Below are positions 53,087 through 61,963 of a DNA stretch of 64,000 bases, piece after piece (within the stretch, counting starts at the first letter, position 1; every line of letters starts with the position of its first letter). Below the pieces are notes generated by a model that ran no database searches, had not been told where the DNA came from, and saw only the letters and a program-made list of their open reading frames with translations. The position numbers and the translations under genes were made by a program. The stretch comes from Undibacterium parvum (lineage in GTDB: Bacteria; Pseudomonadota; Gammaproteobacteria; Burkholderiales; Burkholderiaceae_D), in NCBI RefSeq assembly GCF_003955735.1, contig NZ_CP034464.1, positions 2,356,001 to 2,420,000 on the forward strand, written 5' to 3'.

Positions 53087-56000
53087 ATGAAACTTCGCCC
53101 AATTTCTTTGGCCGCGATGCTGCTGCTTTCCGGTTTTTCCGCCAGCACCTACGCGCAAGAAGCACGTCGTCCTTATATCGTACAACTACAAGCTCAACCA
53201 ACCGCCAGTTATGCCGGCGGCGTGGCCAATTTAGCGCCAACTCAGGCAACTTCCGGTAGCCGTATTAATTTTGAATCTGTCGATGTACAGAATTATGTGC
53301 GCTATCTGGGTGACCAGCAAAATCTGGTGACTTCAACTATCGCCAATGCAGAAATTCTGGCGTCCTACAACACGGTACTCAATGGTTTTGCCGCCATGTT
53401 GACGGATGCCGAGGTCCAGAGTCTGCAAAATAATCCTAATGTTCTTAGTGTGCAGGCAAACGAAATGCGCCAGCTACAGACCATTACGACCACGAGCTTT
53501 TTAGGTTTAGATGCAGCCAATGGTATGTGGTCGCAGCTTGGTGGTCGCAATATGTCGGGCGAAGGCATGGTGGTTGGTATTATCGATGGCGGTATCTGGC
53601 CAGAAAATACCGCATTTGCTGATCGCGTTGATGCCAATGGTGTTCCTACCCATGATGCTGGCGGTACCCAAGTTTTTGGCCCTGCACCTGCAAGCTACAA
53701 AGGTGCATGCGATAGCGGCCTGGGCTTCGATCCAGCCAAACATTGTAATAATAAATTGGTCGGCGCGCATGCCTACGCTAGCGGCATGAAGGCCAGCAAC
53801 CCGACTTTTCACTGGACCGAATTTCTCGATTCTCCACGTGATTCCGTCGGTGGCACTGTAGGCCACGGAGGTCATGGTGATCATACAGCCTCTACTGTCG
53901 CTGGCAACTGGGGGGCGACTGCGGTCATCAGTGGCGTCCCTATGGGGATCGCGACAGGGATGGCGCCACGCGCCCGTATTGCTGCGTACAAAGTATGCTG
54001 GACCTTTGTCGATGCCACCGCCACTGATGGCACTGGCAGCAAAAATAGTTGTACCAGTATCGATATCGTGAGTGCGATTGATCAGGCAGTTAAAGATGGT
54101 GTGAACGTGATTAACTTCTCCATCAGTGGTGGTGAAAGCGTCAATGACTTGGCGGAACAGGCATTCTTGCGTGCTGCCAATGCAGGTGTTTTTGTTGCCG
54201 CATCGGCTGGGAATAGCGGACCAGATAACCAGGTGGCGCATATCAGCCCTTGGCTGACTACTGTTGCGGCATCTACACATGATCGCAGCTTGAAGAGTTC
54301 AGTCACTTTAGGTAACGGCGCGAAGTATTCTGGTGCGAGTTTCAATACCGTTGATTTAGCTGCGTCTCCTATGATACGGGCAGAAGACGCAGGCCTGGCA
54401 GGTGCTGATGCTACTGAATTAAAACTATGTTTTAGTAACAGTGTTGTGTCTCCTGGCACGCCACTGTTGGATCCCGCAAAGGTCGCTGGTAAAGTAGTGA
54501 CCTGCACGCGTGGTACCAATGCCCGTGTCGACAAGAGTTTGGCAGTGTTAAATGCTGGTGGTGTCGGTATGGTGCTGGTCGATAATGGTGCTGGCTTGGT
54601 CGCCGAAGTGCATTCAGTGCCGACTGTGCACGTCAGCGTTGCCGATGGCGCACTGATCAAAACCTACGCAACTACGGCTTCCGCCAATGCAGCAATATCA
54701 AAATTTGGCGTAGTCAAGGTGCCAGCACCTATCATGGCGGGCTTTTCCTCACGTGGTCCGAATCGGTTTGATGGTAATCAACTTAAGCCTGACATCACCG
54801 GTCCTGGTGTCGATATCATTGCCAATGTAACTCCTGGCATGACTGAGGCAGAGAGAAATGCGATTGCCGATGGCAGCGCCGCTGGAGCTCCAGCTTGGGC
54901 GTCCTATCAAGGTACGTCTATGTCGTCTCCGCATATTGCGGGTATCGCGACGCTGTTGCGCCAACAGCACCCGACTTGGTCACCTGCGGCTGTTAAGTCC
55001 GCCATGATGACAACGTCTACTCCTACCTTGGATGACGGCCTGATCGGTATGCAAAATGGTAAATTGCCATGGTCACAAGGCGCAGGTCATGTGAATCCAA
55101 ATGGCGCGGCCAATCCAGGTTTAGTGTATGACTTGGGTAAAAACGATTACATCAAATATCAATGTAAGGTAAATAAAGCGGCAGTCGTTCCAGCCTCTGA
55201 CTGTACCACTATTGGTACTTTGAATGAGACCTACAACCTCAACTTACCTTCATTAACTGTCGGTAACGTAGTCGGCCCTACAACCATGACGCGTGAAGTG
55301 ACCAACGTCAGCGATACTGCGGCAACTTACAATGCGGTAGCGAGTTTGCCAGGGTTTAATGTATTGGTGACGCCTTCAACTTTGAATTTGGCAGCGGGTG
55401 CAAAGGCTGCATTTACGGTTAAGATCACACCCGTTACCGCAGTCGAAAACGTCTGGGCATATGGTGCCTTGACTTGGTCGGATGCAGCAGGTCACGTGGT
55501 TCGTAGTCCACTCAGTGCCTTGGTTGGAAAGGCGATTTCAGCTCCAGCTGAACTCACTAGCGACAAAGTGTCTGGCAGCAAGTTGTTTGCCATTAAGACT
55601 GGCTTCACAGGTTTGATGGGAACAGCGAAAGGTGGCTTGAAAGCTGCAACTTTAGGTGACTCCGTTACTCTGGCACCAGGCGCTTTGACCAGTGCACAAT
55701 TGAAGGCGGCATGTGTTGCAGGCAGCGATACCGCATCGACTAAGGTGCATAATTTTGCTATCCCAGCCAATACAGTAGCGGCACGCTTCTCTTTGCGTAA
55801 TCAGGATACTAGTAACCCAGGCGCTGATGATTTCGACATGATGTTGTTGAAACCTGATGGTAGTTACGTCTATTCTGGCAATGATGGATCTGCAGAACAG
55901 GTACAAGTCGCTAGCCCGGCAGCAGGTAATTATAAAGTCTGTGTAACTGCCTACGGAACGGCAACTGGTAACCCAGATATGAGCTACCGCATGTCTAACT

Positions 56001-56248
56001 GGGTCGTGACGACAGGCGATACTGGTGGCAATTTCAGCTTGGCAGCTCCAAGTAAGGTGGTTTCCGGTGCGAATGCGACTGTCGGCATGAGCTGGTCTGG
56101 TTTGGCAACGAATCAACGTTACTTGGCGGCCGGGCAGTTTAAAGATGCTGGTGGTAACGTGCAGGCGACTACTATCCTGCGAATAGAAACGGGTGCAGTA
56201 GCTCCAACTGCAGTTGGCGAGCGTAGTGATACTAGAATTAGCAAGTAA
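53087..56248 (+). CDS. Secreted S8 subtilisin-like protease with PA insert
   Basis: A 1053-residue secreted protease. Signal peptide 1-23, inhibitor I9-type propeptide to about 128, then the catalytic domain with Asp167 (GIIDGG), His263 (GHGDHTAST) and Ser611 (GTSMSSPHIAG). A protease-associated (PA) insert (about 435-545) separates His and Ser blocks, as in plant-type subtilases. After the catalytic domain come a fibronectin III-like region (about 700-830) and a beta-domain with FDMMLLKPDGSYVYSGNDG (about 895-970) resembling pre-peptidase C-terminal modules. It lacks a PEP-CTERM tail. Neighbours suggest secretion by the adjacent type II-like system. Confidence 0.9.
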   Translation: MKLRPISLAAMLLLSGFSASTYAQEARRPYIVQLQAQPTASYAGGVANLAPTQATSGSRINFESVDVQNYVRYLGDQQNLVTSTIANAEILASYNTVLNGFAAMLTDAEVQSLQNNPNVLSVQANEMRQLQTITTTSFLGLDAANGMWSQLGGRNMSGEGMVVGIIDGGIWPENTAFADRVDANGVPTHDAGGTQVFGPAPASYKGACDSGLGFDPAKHCNNKLVGAHAYASGMKASNPTFHWTEFLDSPRDSVGGTVGHGGHGDHTASTVAGNWGATAVISGVPMGIATGMAPRARIAAYKVCWTFVDATATDGTGSKNSCTSIDIVSAIDQAVKDGVNVINFSISGGESVNDLAEQAFLRAANAGVFVAASAGNSGPDNQVAHISPWLTTVAASTHDRSLKSSVTLGNGAKYSGASFNTVDLAASPMIRAEDAGLAGADATELKLCFSNSVVSPGTPLLDPAKVAGKVVTCTRGTNARVDKSLAVLNAGGVGMVLVDNGAGLVAEVHSVPTVHVSVADGALIKTYATTASANAAISKFGVVKVPAPIMAGFSSRGPNRFDGNQLKPDITGPGVDIIANVTPGMTEAERNAIADGSAAGAPAWASYQGTSMSSPHIAGIATLLRQQHPTWSPAAVKSAMMTTSTPTLDDGLIGMQNGKLPWSQGAGHVNPNGAANPGLVYDLGKNDYIKYQCKVNKAAVVPASDCTTIGTLNETYNLNLPSLTVGNVVGPTTMTREVTNVSDTAATYNAVASLPGFNVLVTPSTLNLAAGAKAAFTVKITPVTAVENVWAYGALTWSDAAGHVVRSPLSALVGKAISAPAELTSDKVSGSKLFAIKTGFTGLMGTAKGGLKAATLGDSVTLAPGALTSAQLKAACVAGSDTASTKVHNFAIPANTVAARFSLRNQDTSNPGADDFDMMLLKPDGSYVYSGNDGSAEQVQVASPAAGNYKVCVTAYGTATGNPDMSYRMSNWVVTTGDTGGNFSLAAPSKVVSGANATVGMSWSGLATNQRYLAAGQFKDAGGNVQATTILRIETGAVAPTAVGERSDTRISK

Positions 56249-56305
56249 GTATTTCTACAGCATTAACTGCGGCAGTCTAGATCCTTGATTCAGACTGCAA
56301 TAACA

Positions 56306-56335
56306 AAGGCTGCAATTTTAAAATTGCAGCCTTTT
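56306..56335. terminator. Terminator after the S8 protease gene
   Basis: GGCTGCAATTTT and AAAATTGCAGCC form a 12-bp perfect stem followed by TTTTT. It is also suited to the convergent gene at 56359. Confidence 0.9.
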
Positions 56336-56358
56336 TCTATTTTTCCTTCCCAAGCATT

Positions 56359-56766
56359 TCATTTTGCAATGTTTACGCCTTCTAAACCTAATTGACATGT
56401 ACCCATAGTCGGCTTTTCTGCCGGAAACTGACAATAAGCACCGGGGTCTTTGATCGCCATGCAGTTGCTGATTTCTCCGGATGCCTTGATTTGCGCTTCA
56501 CGCAAGCTGCGATAGCGCTGGCTAAGCGAGTTTAATAACTCTGCGTTGGTAGCAAGGTTAGACCATGCAAGATAGAGCTCGGGGCCACCGCATGCTTTCA
56601 GCCCTATCCCTATGGTTTTGCATTGTTGCTGATCATCGCAGGCGGCTTTGGCTATGTTGTCGCGGATCTGCTGCAGCAATTGCAAGGCCTCAGTCTTGTC
56701 ATTGGCCTGTGACGCAGTGGCAAAAAAAATGCTACTGATAATAAAAATTTTAGCAAGCGCTCTCAT
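56359..56766 (-). CDS. Small exported cysteine-containing protein, unknown function
   Basis: A 135-residue protein from ATG 56766 (GGAGAAC upstream); a longer frame to 56808 adds 14 residues. Signal peptide about 1-20 (ATA/SQA). Six cysteines (CDDQQQC, ACGG, NCMAIKDPGAYC, GTC) suggest disulfides in the periplasm. No family recognised. It converges with the S8 protease gene. Confidence 0.6.
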   Translation of the reverse strand: MRALAKIFIISSIFFATASQANDKTEALQLLQQIRDNIAKAACDDQQQCKTIGIGLKACGGPELYLAWSNLATNAELLNSLSQRYRSLREAQIKASGEISNCMAIKDPGAYCQFPAEKPTMGTCQLGLEGVNIAK

Positions 56767-57050
56767 GATGGAGTTCTCCGTATTTGCAACAGTTTTTAGA
56801 AATTTCACGCTTCGTTATTGTTGGCGTTGCATCAAGCAAATTTGGCTTGTATAGTAAGTTCCAGTGTGATGCTTGCCGAGGCAAAATATGTTGTGAATCG
56901 GCATCGAGTGAGGCCTATAAATCGATTATTGATTGTCTTCTTAATCATACTGTCATGCAAGGATGTTAAAATAAAAAATATTTAAAAAATATGTAAATTA
57001 AGCATTTTTTATCTAAAACCCCTCGCTCTAGCAGCAAACTCGGAGTTTCA

Positions 57051-58448
57051 ATGTTGCGAATCGCAAATCACCATGTCTCTAAAATTACCTTTAGCTTATT
57101 GATATTTGAGTTTTGTATTTCGCTGGGCGCTGTCTATTTGGGTGCCATGGTCAGGATGCTAGATCATAGTTACCCTTCGTTTGTCGGCATAGAGCACTTT
57201 TTCTTTACTGCAGTCACCTTTGCGCTGACTGTGGTTTTTAGCCTCAGTGCCTTGGGCATGTATCAAATTAATTTTCGCGAGGGAATACGCAATACTTTTT
57301 TGCGTTTAATGCCGGCATTCGCGTTGGCCTTGACCATGATCACGATGCTGTTTTATGTATTTCCCGATCTGTATTTAGGTCGTGGGGTGATGGGGCTGGT
57401 CTTTGTATTTTCCGCTAGCGGGGTGTTGTTGGGTCGGGTACTGTTTTTTAAAACATCCGAATCTAGCTTGTTGAAATCACGCATTATATTTTTAGGTACA
57501 GGCAAACTCGCGCAAGAATGCCATGCACTGGCCTTGAGTAATACTGCTCACCATGACTATGACATCATAGGTTTTGTACCTGTGGCGAACGAAGAGACTT
57601 GCGTGCTTGCCAAGTACATACTGCCACACTCGGAAGGTATCGTTGCTCTGGCAGCAAAACATCAGGCCGATGAAATTGTGGTGGCGGTACAAAACCGTCG
57701 CGGCGCTCAATTTCCTATACAAGACCTATTAGATTGCAAATTGAATGGCGTCAAAGTCATCGATGCGGCGGCTTTTTTTGAGCGCGAGGCCTGCCAGATT
57801 CGGGTGGAATCTTTACAGCCAGGTTGGCTGGTATTTGGCGAAGGTTTCAATCAAAGTTTTTCACGTAAATTTAGCAAGCAAATCTTCGATCTGGTGGTGA
57901 GTGCTTTTTTATTTGTATTGACCTTGCCGCTCATGATTTTTACTGCCAGCCTGATTGTTCTGGAAGATCGCGGACCCATTTTTTATCGACAAGAGCGGGT
58001 AGGAAAAAATGGCCAAACATATAGTGTACTGAAATTTCGCAGTATGGGAATCAGTGCCGAGCAAGCCAATACCCCACAATGGGCGACTAGCAATGACCCC
58101 CGCACCACGCGGGTAGGTAGTGTGATACGTAAATTGCGTATCGATGAATTGCCACAAATTATTAACGTCTTAAAAGGCGAGATGAGCTTCGTTGGGCCGC
58201 GCCCAGAACGCCCATTTTTTGTCGAGCAACTCTGCAAAGAAGTTCCTTTTTACAATATGCGGCACAGTATTAAACCTGGCATTACTGGCATGGCACAAGT
58301 GCGTTACGCCTATGGCGCTTCGGTAGAGGATGCACTGCAAAAACTGCAATACGATCTTTACTACGTGAAAAACAATAGTCTGTTTTTGGATGTTTTAATT
58401 CTTTTGGAAACAGTACAAGTTGTATTGCTGGGGAAAGGTGCGCGATGA
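57051..58448 (+). CDS. XrtA/PEP-CTERM-associated sugar-phosphate transferase (EPS initiation)
   Basis: A 465-residue membrane protein that should transfer a sugar-phosphate to undecaprenyl phosphate to start exopolysaccharide assembly. The N-terminal half has about four helices (10-130) and a nucleotide-binding-like domain (about 140-240). The C-terminal bacterial sugar transferase domain (about 275-462) has FYRQERVGKNGQTYSVLKFR, DELPQIINVLKGEMSFVGPR and PERPFF. The protein fits the TIGR03013-type subgroup that accompanies exosortase A. It is first in the prsK-prsR-ligase block. Confidence 0.9.
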   Translation: MLRIANHHVSKITFSLLIFEFCISLGAVYLGAMVRMLDHSYPSFVGIEHFFFTAVTFALTVVFSLSALGMYQINFREGIRNTFLRLMPAFALALTMITMLFYVFPDLYLGRGVMGLVFVFSASGVLLGRVLFFKTSESSLLKSRIIFLGTGKLAQECHALALSNTAHHDYDIIGFVPVANEETCVLAKYILPHSEGIVALAAKHQADEIVVAVQNRRGAQFPIQDLLDCKLNGVKVIDAAAFFEREACQIRVESLQPGWLVFGEGFNQSFSRKFSKQIFDLVVSAFLFVLTLPLMIFTASLIVLEDRGPIFYRQERVGKNGQTYSVLKFRSMGISAEQANTPQWATSNDPRTTRVGSVIRKLRIDELPQIINVLKGEMSFVGPRPERPFFVEQLCKEVPFYNMRHSIKPGITGMAQVRYAYGASVEDALQKLQYDLYYVKNNSLFLDVLILLETVQVVLLGKGAR

Positions 58449-58490
58449 AATTGCTCACTTCTCGTCTGACTTCATCAGAAAGTAGTCCGG

Positions 58491-60563
58491 ATGTTCATTA
58501 GCGTTGCGGTTCTAAGTTATGCCATCGCAGCGGTGGCATTTGCACTTCTTTCCCTGCTTTTGCTCACCAAATGGCGCGGTAGATTGCATTGGTTGTCGAT
58601 GACAGCTGCTTGCTTACTGACCGCGGTCTGGGCTGCAAGTCTCGCTTCGCATGCCTATTTAGAAATCCCCCTAAGCGTCTTGGCGCATACGCTTGAGTTC
58701 GCGCGTAGTGCGGCGTGGGTAATTTTTTTACTTATTTTGTTAGATCCACCGCAAGAAATTCGGCTTTCTGCGCTAGCCAATGCCAAGCCTCATGTCTTGG
58801 TGATCTGTGGATTTTTAATCCTACAATTATTTGCCACGCTGCTGCGCGAACTTGCTCTACCTGATTTTCTCAAGACGATTCTTAATCTATTGGGTGAGAC
58901 CAATGGGCGCGTGGTGATGTCGGTAATTGGTATGTTGCTGGTCGAGCAGTTCTTTAGAAACACCTCAGAAAAAGGACGTTGGGGTATCAAATTTGCGTGT
59001 CTCGGCATAGGTGGATTGTTTGTCTACGATTTCTATCTGTATAGCGACGCCATGCTGTTCCGTAAGGTGAATGTAGAGATATGGGCCGCGCGCGGCATCG
59101 TTGATGCTATCACCGTGCCGCTCTTGGCGATTTCGATTGCGCGTAATCCTAAATGGTCGCAGGGCATCCTGGTATCGCGCCGGATCTTATTTCATTCTGC
59201 GACCTTGCTCGGTGCCGCTTTTTATCTATTAGCGATGGCCGCCGCTGGTTATTATTTGCGTTATTTTGGCGGTAACTGGGGCTTCGTGATGCAGGTCGCC
59301 TTTTTGTTTGGTGCCGTGGTTCTGTTGGTTGTATTGATATTCTCTGGATCGGTACGCTCTTGGTTGAAAGTCTTTATAAGTAAACATTTTTACAATTATA
59401 ATTATGACTATAGAGAAGAGTGGATACGGTTTACCCGCACGCTCGCTATGCCTGGGCCAGATCTGGGAGAACGGGCCATCCGTGCGCTGGCGGAATTAGT
59501 CGAGAGCCCGGCGGCGGCCTTGTTTGTGGTGCGGGAATCCAGCTTTTGCGAAGCATCGAGTCAATGGAATATGCAGCTAAACGACAGTGCCGAGCCTATG
59601 ACTAGCGGTTTTTGTCGCTTACTGGAAGAGAAGCAATGGGTGATCGATCTTAGCGATGTAGATTTTGGCTCTGAAACCTATGAGGCGGTTATTATCCCGA
59701 CTTGGTTGACGGCCTATGATAAAGCCTGGCTAGTCTTGCCATTAATTTTGCACGGTAAATTATTTGGCTTTGTGGTGTTGGCCAAGGCCAGAAGTGCGCT
59801 TAAGCTGAATTGGGAAATCCTCGATTTATTGAAAATAGCGGGTAGCCAGGCCGCCAGTTATCTGGCTCAGCAGGATTCAGCCAATGCACTGATGGTGGCA
59901 AGACAGTTTGAATCGTTTAACCGTATGTCTACCTTCATGGTGCACGATCTTAAGAATCTGGTGGCGCAATTATCCTTGTTGCTGTCGAATGCAGAGAAGC
60001 ATAAGAATAATCCTGAATTTCAGCAAGACATGCTCGATACCATAGAGCATTCTGTACAAAAAATGAAAGTCCTGCTGCAAAAGCTCAGCCGTGGCGCCAG
60101 CACCGAAGAGCGTAGTGGCATCTTTTTGGATCAATTATTAGCCCAGGTGGTGGAATCAAAAGCACCCTACACACCGAAGCCAGTTTTGGAAATTTTAGAA
60201 AAAAATCTCTGCATCAAGGCCGACTGGGGACGGCTAGAGAGAGTCATAGGACACATAGTACAAAACGCCATCGAAGCCACAGCCAAAGATGGTGAAGTCA
60301 GAGTGATCTTGCGGCAAGACGCGAATAATGCAATTGTCGAGATTCGCGACACCGGAGTGGGGATGACAGAAGAATTTATCCAGGAAAAATTGTTTAGTCC
60401 TTTTGTTTCTACCAAGCTAGCGGGCATGGGTATCGGGGTATTTGAAACTAAGGAATATGTGCAGGAATTAGGTGGTACGCTGGAAGTGAGTAGCCAACCC
60501 TCAAAAGGAAGCACATTCAAGTTAGTCTTGTCGCTATTTGAGCCGGAGCAGAAAGCCGCTTAA
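58491..60563 (+). CDS. prsK: XrtA/PEP-CTERM system histidine kinase PrsK
   Basis: A 690-residue membrane sensor kinase. About eight N-terminal helices (1-290) form a sensory domain, then a GAF-like segment (about 320-455). The phospho-acceptor is His485 in FMVHDLKNLVAQLSLL; the ATPase domain shows VIGHIVQNAIEATAKDGEV (N box), DTGVGM (G1) and GMGIGVFETKEYV (G2). PrsK/PrsR control exopolysaccharide and PEP-CTERM genes in organisms with exosortase A. It overlaps the extended prsR frame; the true prsR start is 29 nt downstream. Confidence 0.93.
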   Translation: MFISVAVLSYAIAAVAFALLSLLLLTKWRGRLHWLSMTAACLLTAVWAASLASHAYLEIPLSVLAHTLEFARSAAWVIFLLILLDPPQEIRLSALANAKPHVLVICGFLILQLFATLLRELALPDFLKTILNLLGETNGRVVMSVIGMLLVEQFFRNTSEKGRWGIKFACLGIGGLFVYDFYLYSDAMLFRKVNVEIWAARGIVDAITVPLLAISIARNPKWSQGILVSRRILFHSATLLGAAFYLLAMAAAGYYLRYFGGNWGFVMQVAFLFGAVVLLVVLIFSGSVRSWLKVFISKHFYNYNYDYREEWIRFTRTLAMPGPDLGERAIRALAELVESPAAALFVVRESSFCEASSQWNMQLNDSAEPMTSGFCRLLEEKQWVIDLSDVDFGSETYEAVIIPTWLTAYDKAWLVLPLILHGKLFGFVVLAKARSALKLNWEILDLLKIAGSQAASYLAQQDSANALMVARQFESFNRMSTFMVHDLKNLVAQLSLLLSNAEKHKNNPEFQQDMLDTIEHSVQKMKVLLQKLSRGASTEERSGIFLDQLLAQVVESKAPYTPKPVLEILEKNLCIKADWGRLERVIGHIVQNAIEATAKDGEVRVILRQDANNAIVEIRDTGVGMTEEFIQEKLFSPFVSTKLAGMGIGVFETKEYVQELGGTLEVSSQPSKGSTFKLVLSLFEPEQKAA

Positions 60564-60591
60564 TGAAACATACACCACAAAAGGTTACGCT

Positions 60592-61944
60592 GTGAGCCAG
60601 GAAAAAAAGACATTGTTGATCATTGAAGACGATCTGGGATTGCAGAAGCAATTGCGCTGGAGCTTCGATGCCTACGAGGTATTGGTGGCCGGTGACCGAG
60701 AGTCTGCTTTAGCCCATGTGCGCAGGCATGAGCCGGCGGTGGTGACCATGGATCTGGGCTTGCCGCCAGATCCGGATGGCGCGACCGAAGGTTTGGCTAT
60801 CTTGCAGCAAATTTTGGCGCTGGCACCGGATACCAAAATCATCGTTTTATCCGGCAACCAGGAGCGCGATAATGCAGTCAAGGCGATCGCTCTGGGAGCC
60901 TACGATTTCCATCAAAAACCGTTTGATCCTACCTTGTTAGGCTTGGTCATAGAGCGCGCTTTTTTCTTGCATCAACTACAGCTAGAGAATCGTCGCATGT
61001 TGCAAATTCAATCGTCATCGCCCATGTCTGGTGTCATCAGTCGCGACCCCGGCATGTTGAAAGTCTGTCGCAACATAGAAAAAGTCGCGCCGTCTTCGGC
61101 CTCAGTGATGTTGTTGGGCAATAGCGGCACCGGCAAAGAAGTCTTGGCGCGCGCCCTGCATCAGCTTAGCCCACGTGAGAATAAGCGCTTCATGGCGATC
61201 AATTGCGCGGCCATTCCCGAAAATTTATTGGAGAGTGAGCTGTTCGGTTACGAGAAAGGCGCGTTCACGGGAGCAGTTAAACAGAATCTAGGCAAAATCG
61301 AATTAGCCAATGAGGGTACGTTTTTCCTTGATGAGGTCGGCGATTTACCCATGTCACTGCAGGCTAAATTACTGCGTTTTTTGCAGGAGCGGGTGGTCGA
61401 GCGCATCGGTGGTCATAAGGAAATTCCTGTCGATGTGCGCATCGTCTGCGCGACTCATCAAAATTTGAAAGAATTGGCCAGCACCGGACGTTTCAGGGAA
61501 GATTTGTATTATCGCCTCAGCGAAATAGTCATCAATATCCCGCCCTTATCTGAACGCATCGGTGATGCAGCCTTGCTGGCGCATCATTTTAAAAATAAAT
61601 TCAATGCCAAAGAGGGCCGTTCTGGCCTCAGCTTCAATAAAGAGGCGATGGCCTTAATCGAAAGCCATAGCTGGCCGGGCAATGTACGCGAGATGGAAAA
61701 CTGTATCAAACGCGCAGTCATCATGGCAGACGGGCCGCAAATTACCGCTGATGATCTGGGTTTGTCAACGTTGCCGGTAGAAGAAGAGGCGATCAATTTG
61801 CGCCAGATCCGCGATGAAGCCGAGCATAAAGCCGTACTTAAAGCGCTGGCCAGGGTAGATGGGAATATGGTCAAGGCAGCCGAATTGCTCGGTATTAGCC
61901 GTCCCACCCTATACGATTTGATGAACCGGCACGCCATAAAATAG
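60592..61944 (+). CDS. prsR: PEP-CTERM-box sigma-54 response regulator PrsR
   Basis: A 450-residue NtrC-type activator. I use GTG 60592 (VSQEKKTL) with AAAGG upstream and not the overlap start at 60538. Receiver domain 7-120 with Asp54 (VTMDLGLPP); AAA+ domain with GNSGTGKE at 176-183 and the sigma-54-contacting GAFTGA at 223-228; Fis-type helix-turn-helix at the end (KAAELLGISRPTLYDLMNRH). It is expected to activate PEP-CTERM and exopolysaccharide genes from -24/-12 promoters when phosphorylated by PrsK. In Zoogloea the system and RpoN are needed for PEP-CTERM gene expression. Confidence 0.93.
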   Translation: MSQEKKTLLIIEDDLGLQKQLRWSFDAYEVLVAGDRESALAHVRRHEPAVVTMDLGLPPDPDGATEGLAILQQILALAPDTKIIVLSGNQERDNAVKAIALGAYDFHQKPFDPTLLGLVIERAFFLHQLQLENRRMLQIQSSSPMSGVISRDPGMLKVCRNIEKVAPSSASVMLLGNSGTGKEVLARALHQLSPRENKRFMAINCAAIPENLLESELFGYEKGAFTGAVKQNLGKIELANEGTFFLDEVGDLPMSLQAKLLRFLQERVVERIGGHKEIPVDVRIVCATHQNLKELASTGRFREDLYYRLSEIVINIPPLSERIGDAALLAHHFKNKFNAKEGRSGLSFNKEAMALIESHSWPGNVREMENCIKRAVIMADGPQITADDLGLSTLPVEEEAINLRQIRDEAEHKAVLKALARVDGNMVKAAELLGISRPTLYDLMNRHAIK

Positions 61945-61963
61945 GCGCTTGCCAAGACCAAAA

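Noticed and set aside
53507..54280. 257-residue ORF antisense to the S8 protease
   Set aside because: A shadow of the protease frame, without ribosome site or domain.
56790..57050. Sigma-54 promoter before the sugar transferase gene
   Set aside because: The best site, TTGGCGTTGCATCAAGC, has GG-N11-GC and not N10, so spacing is wrong.
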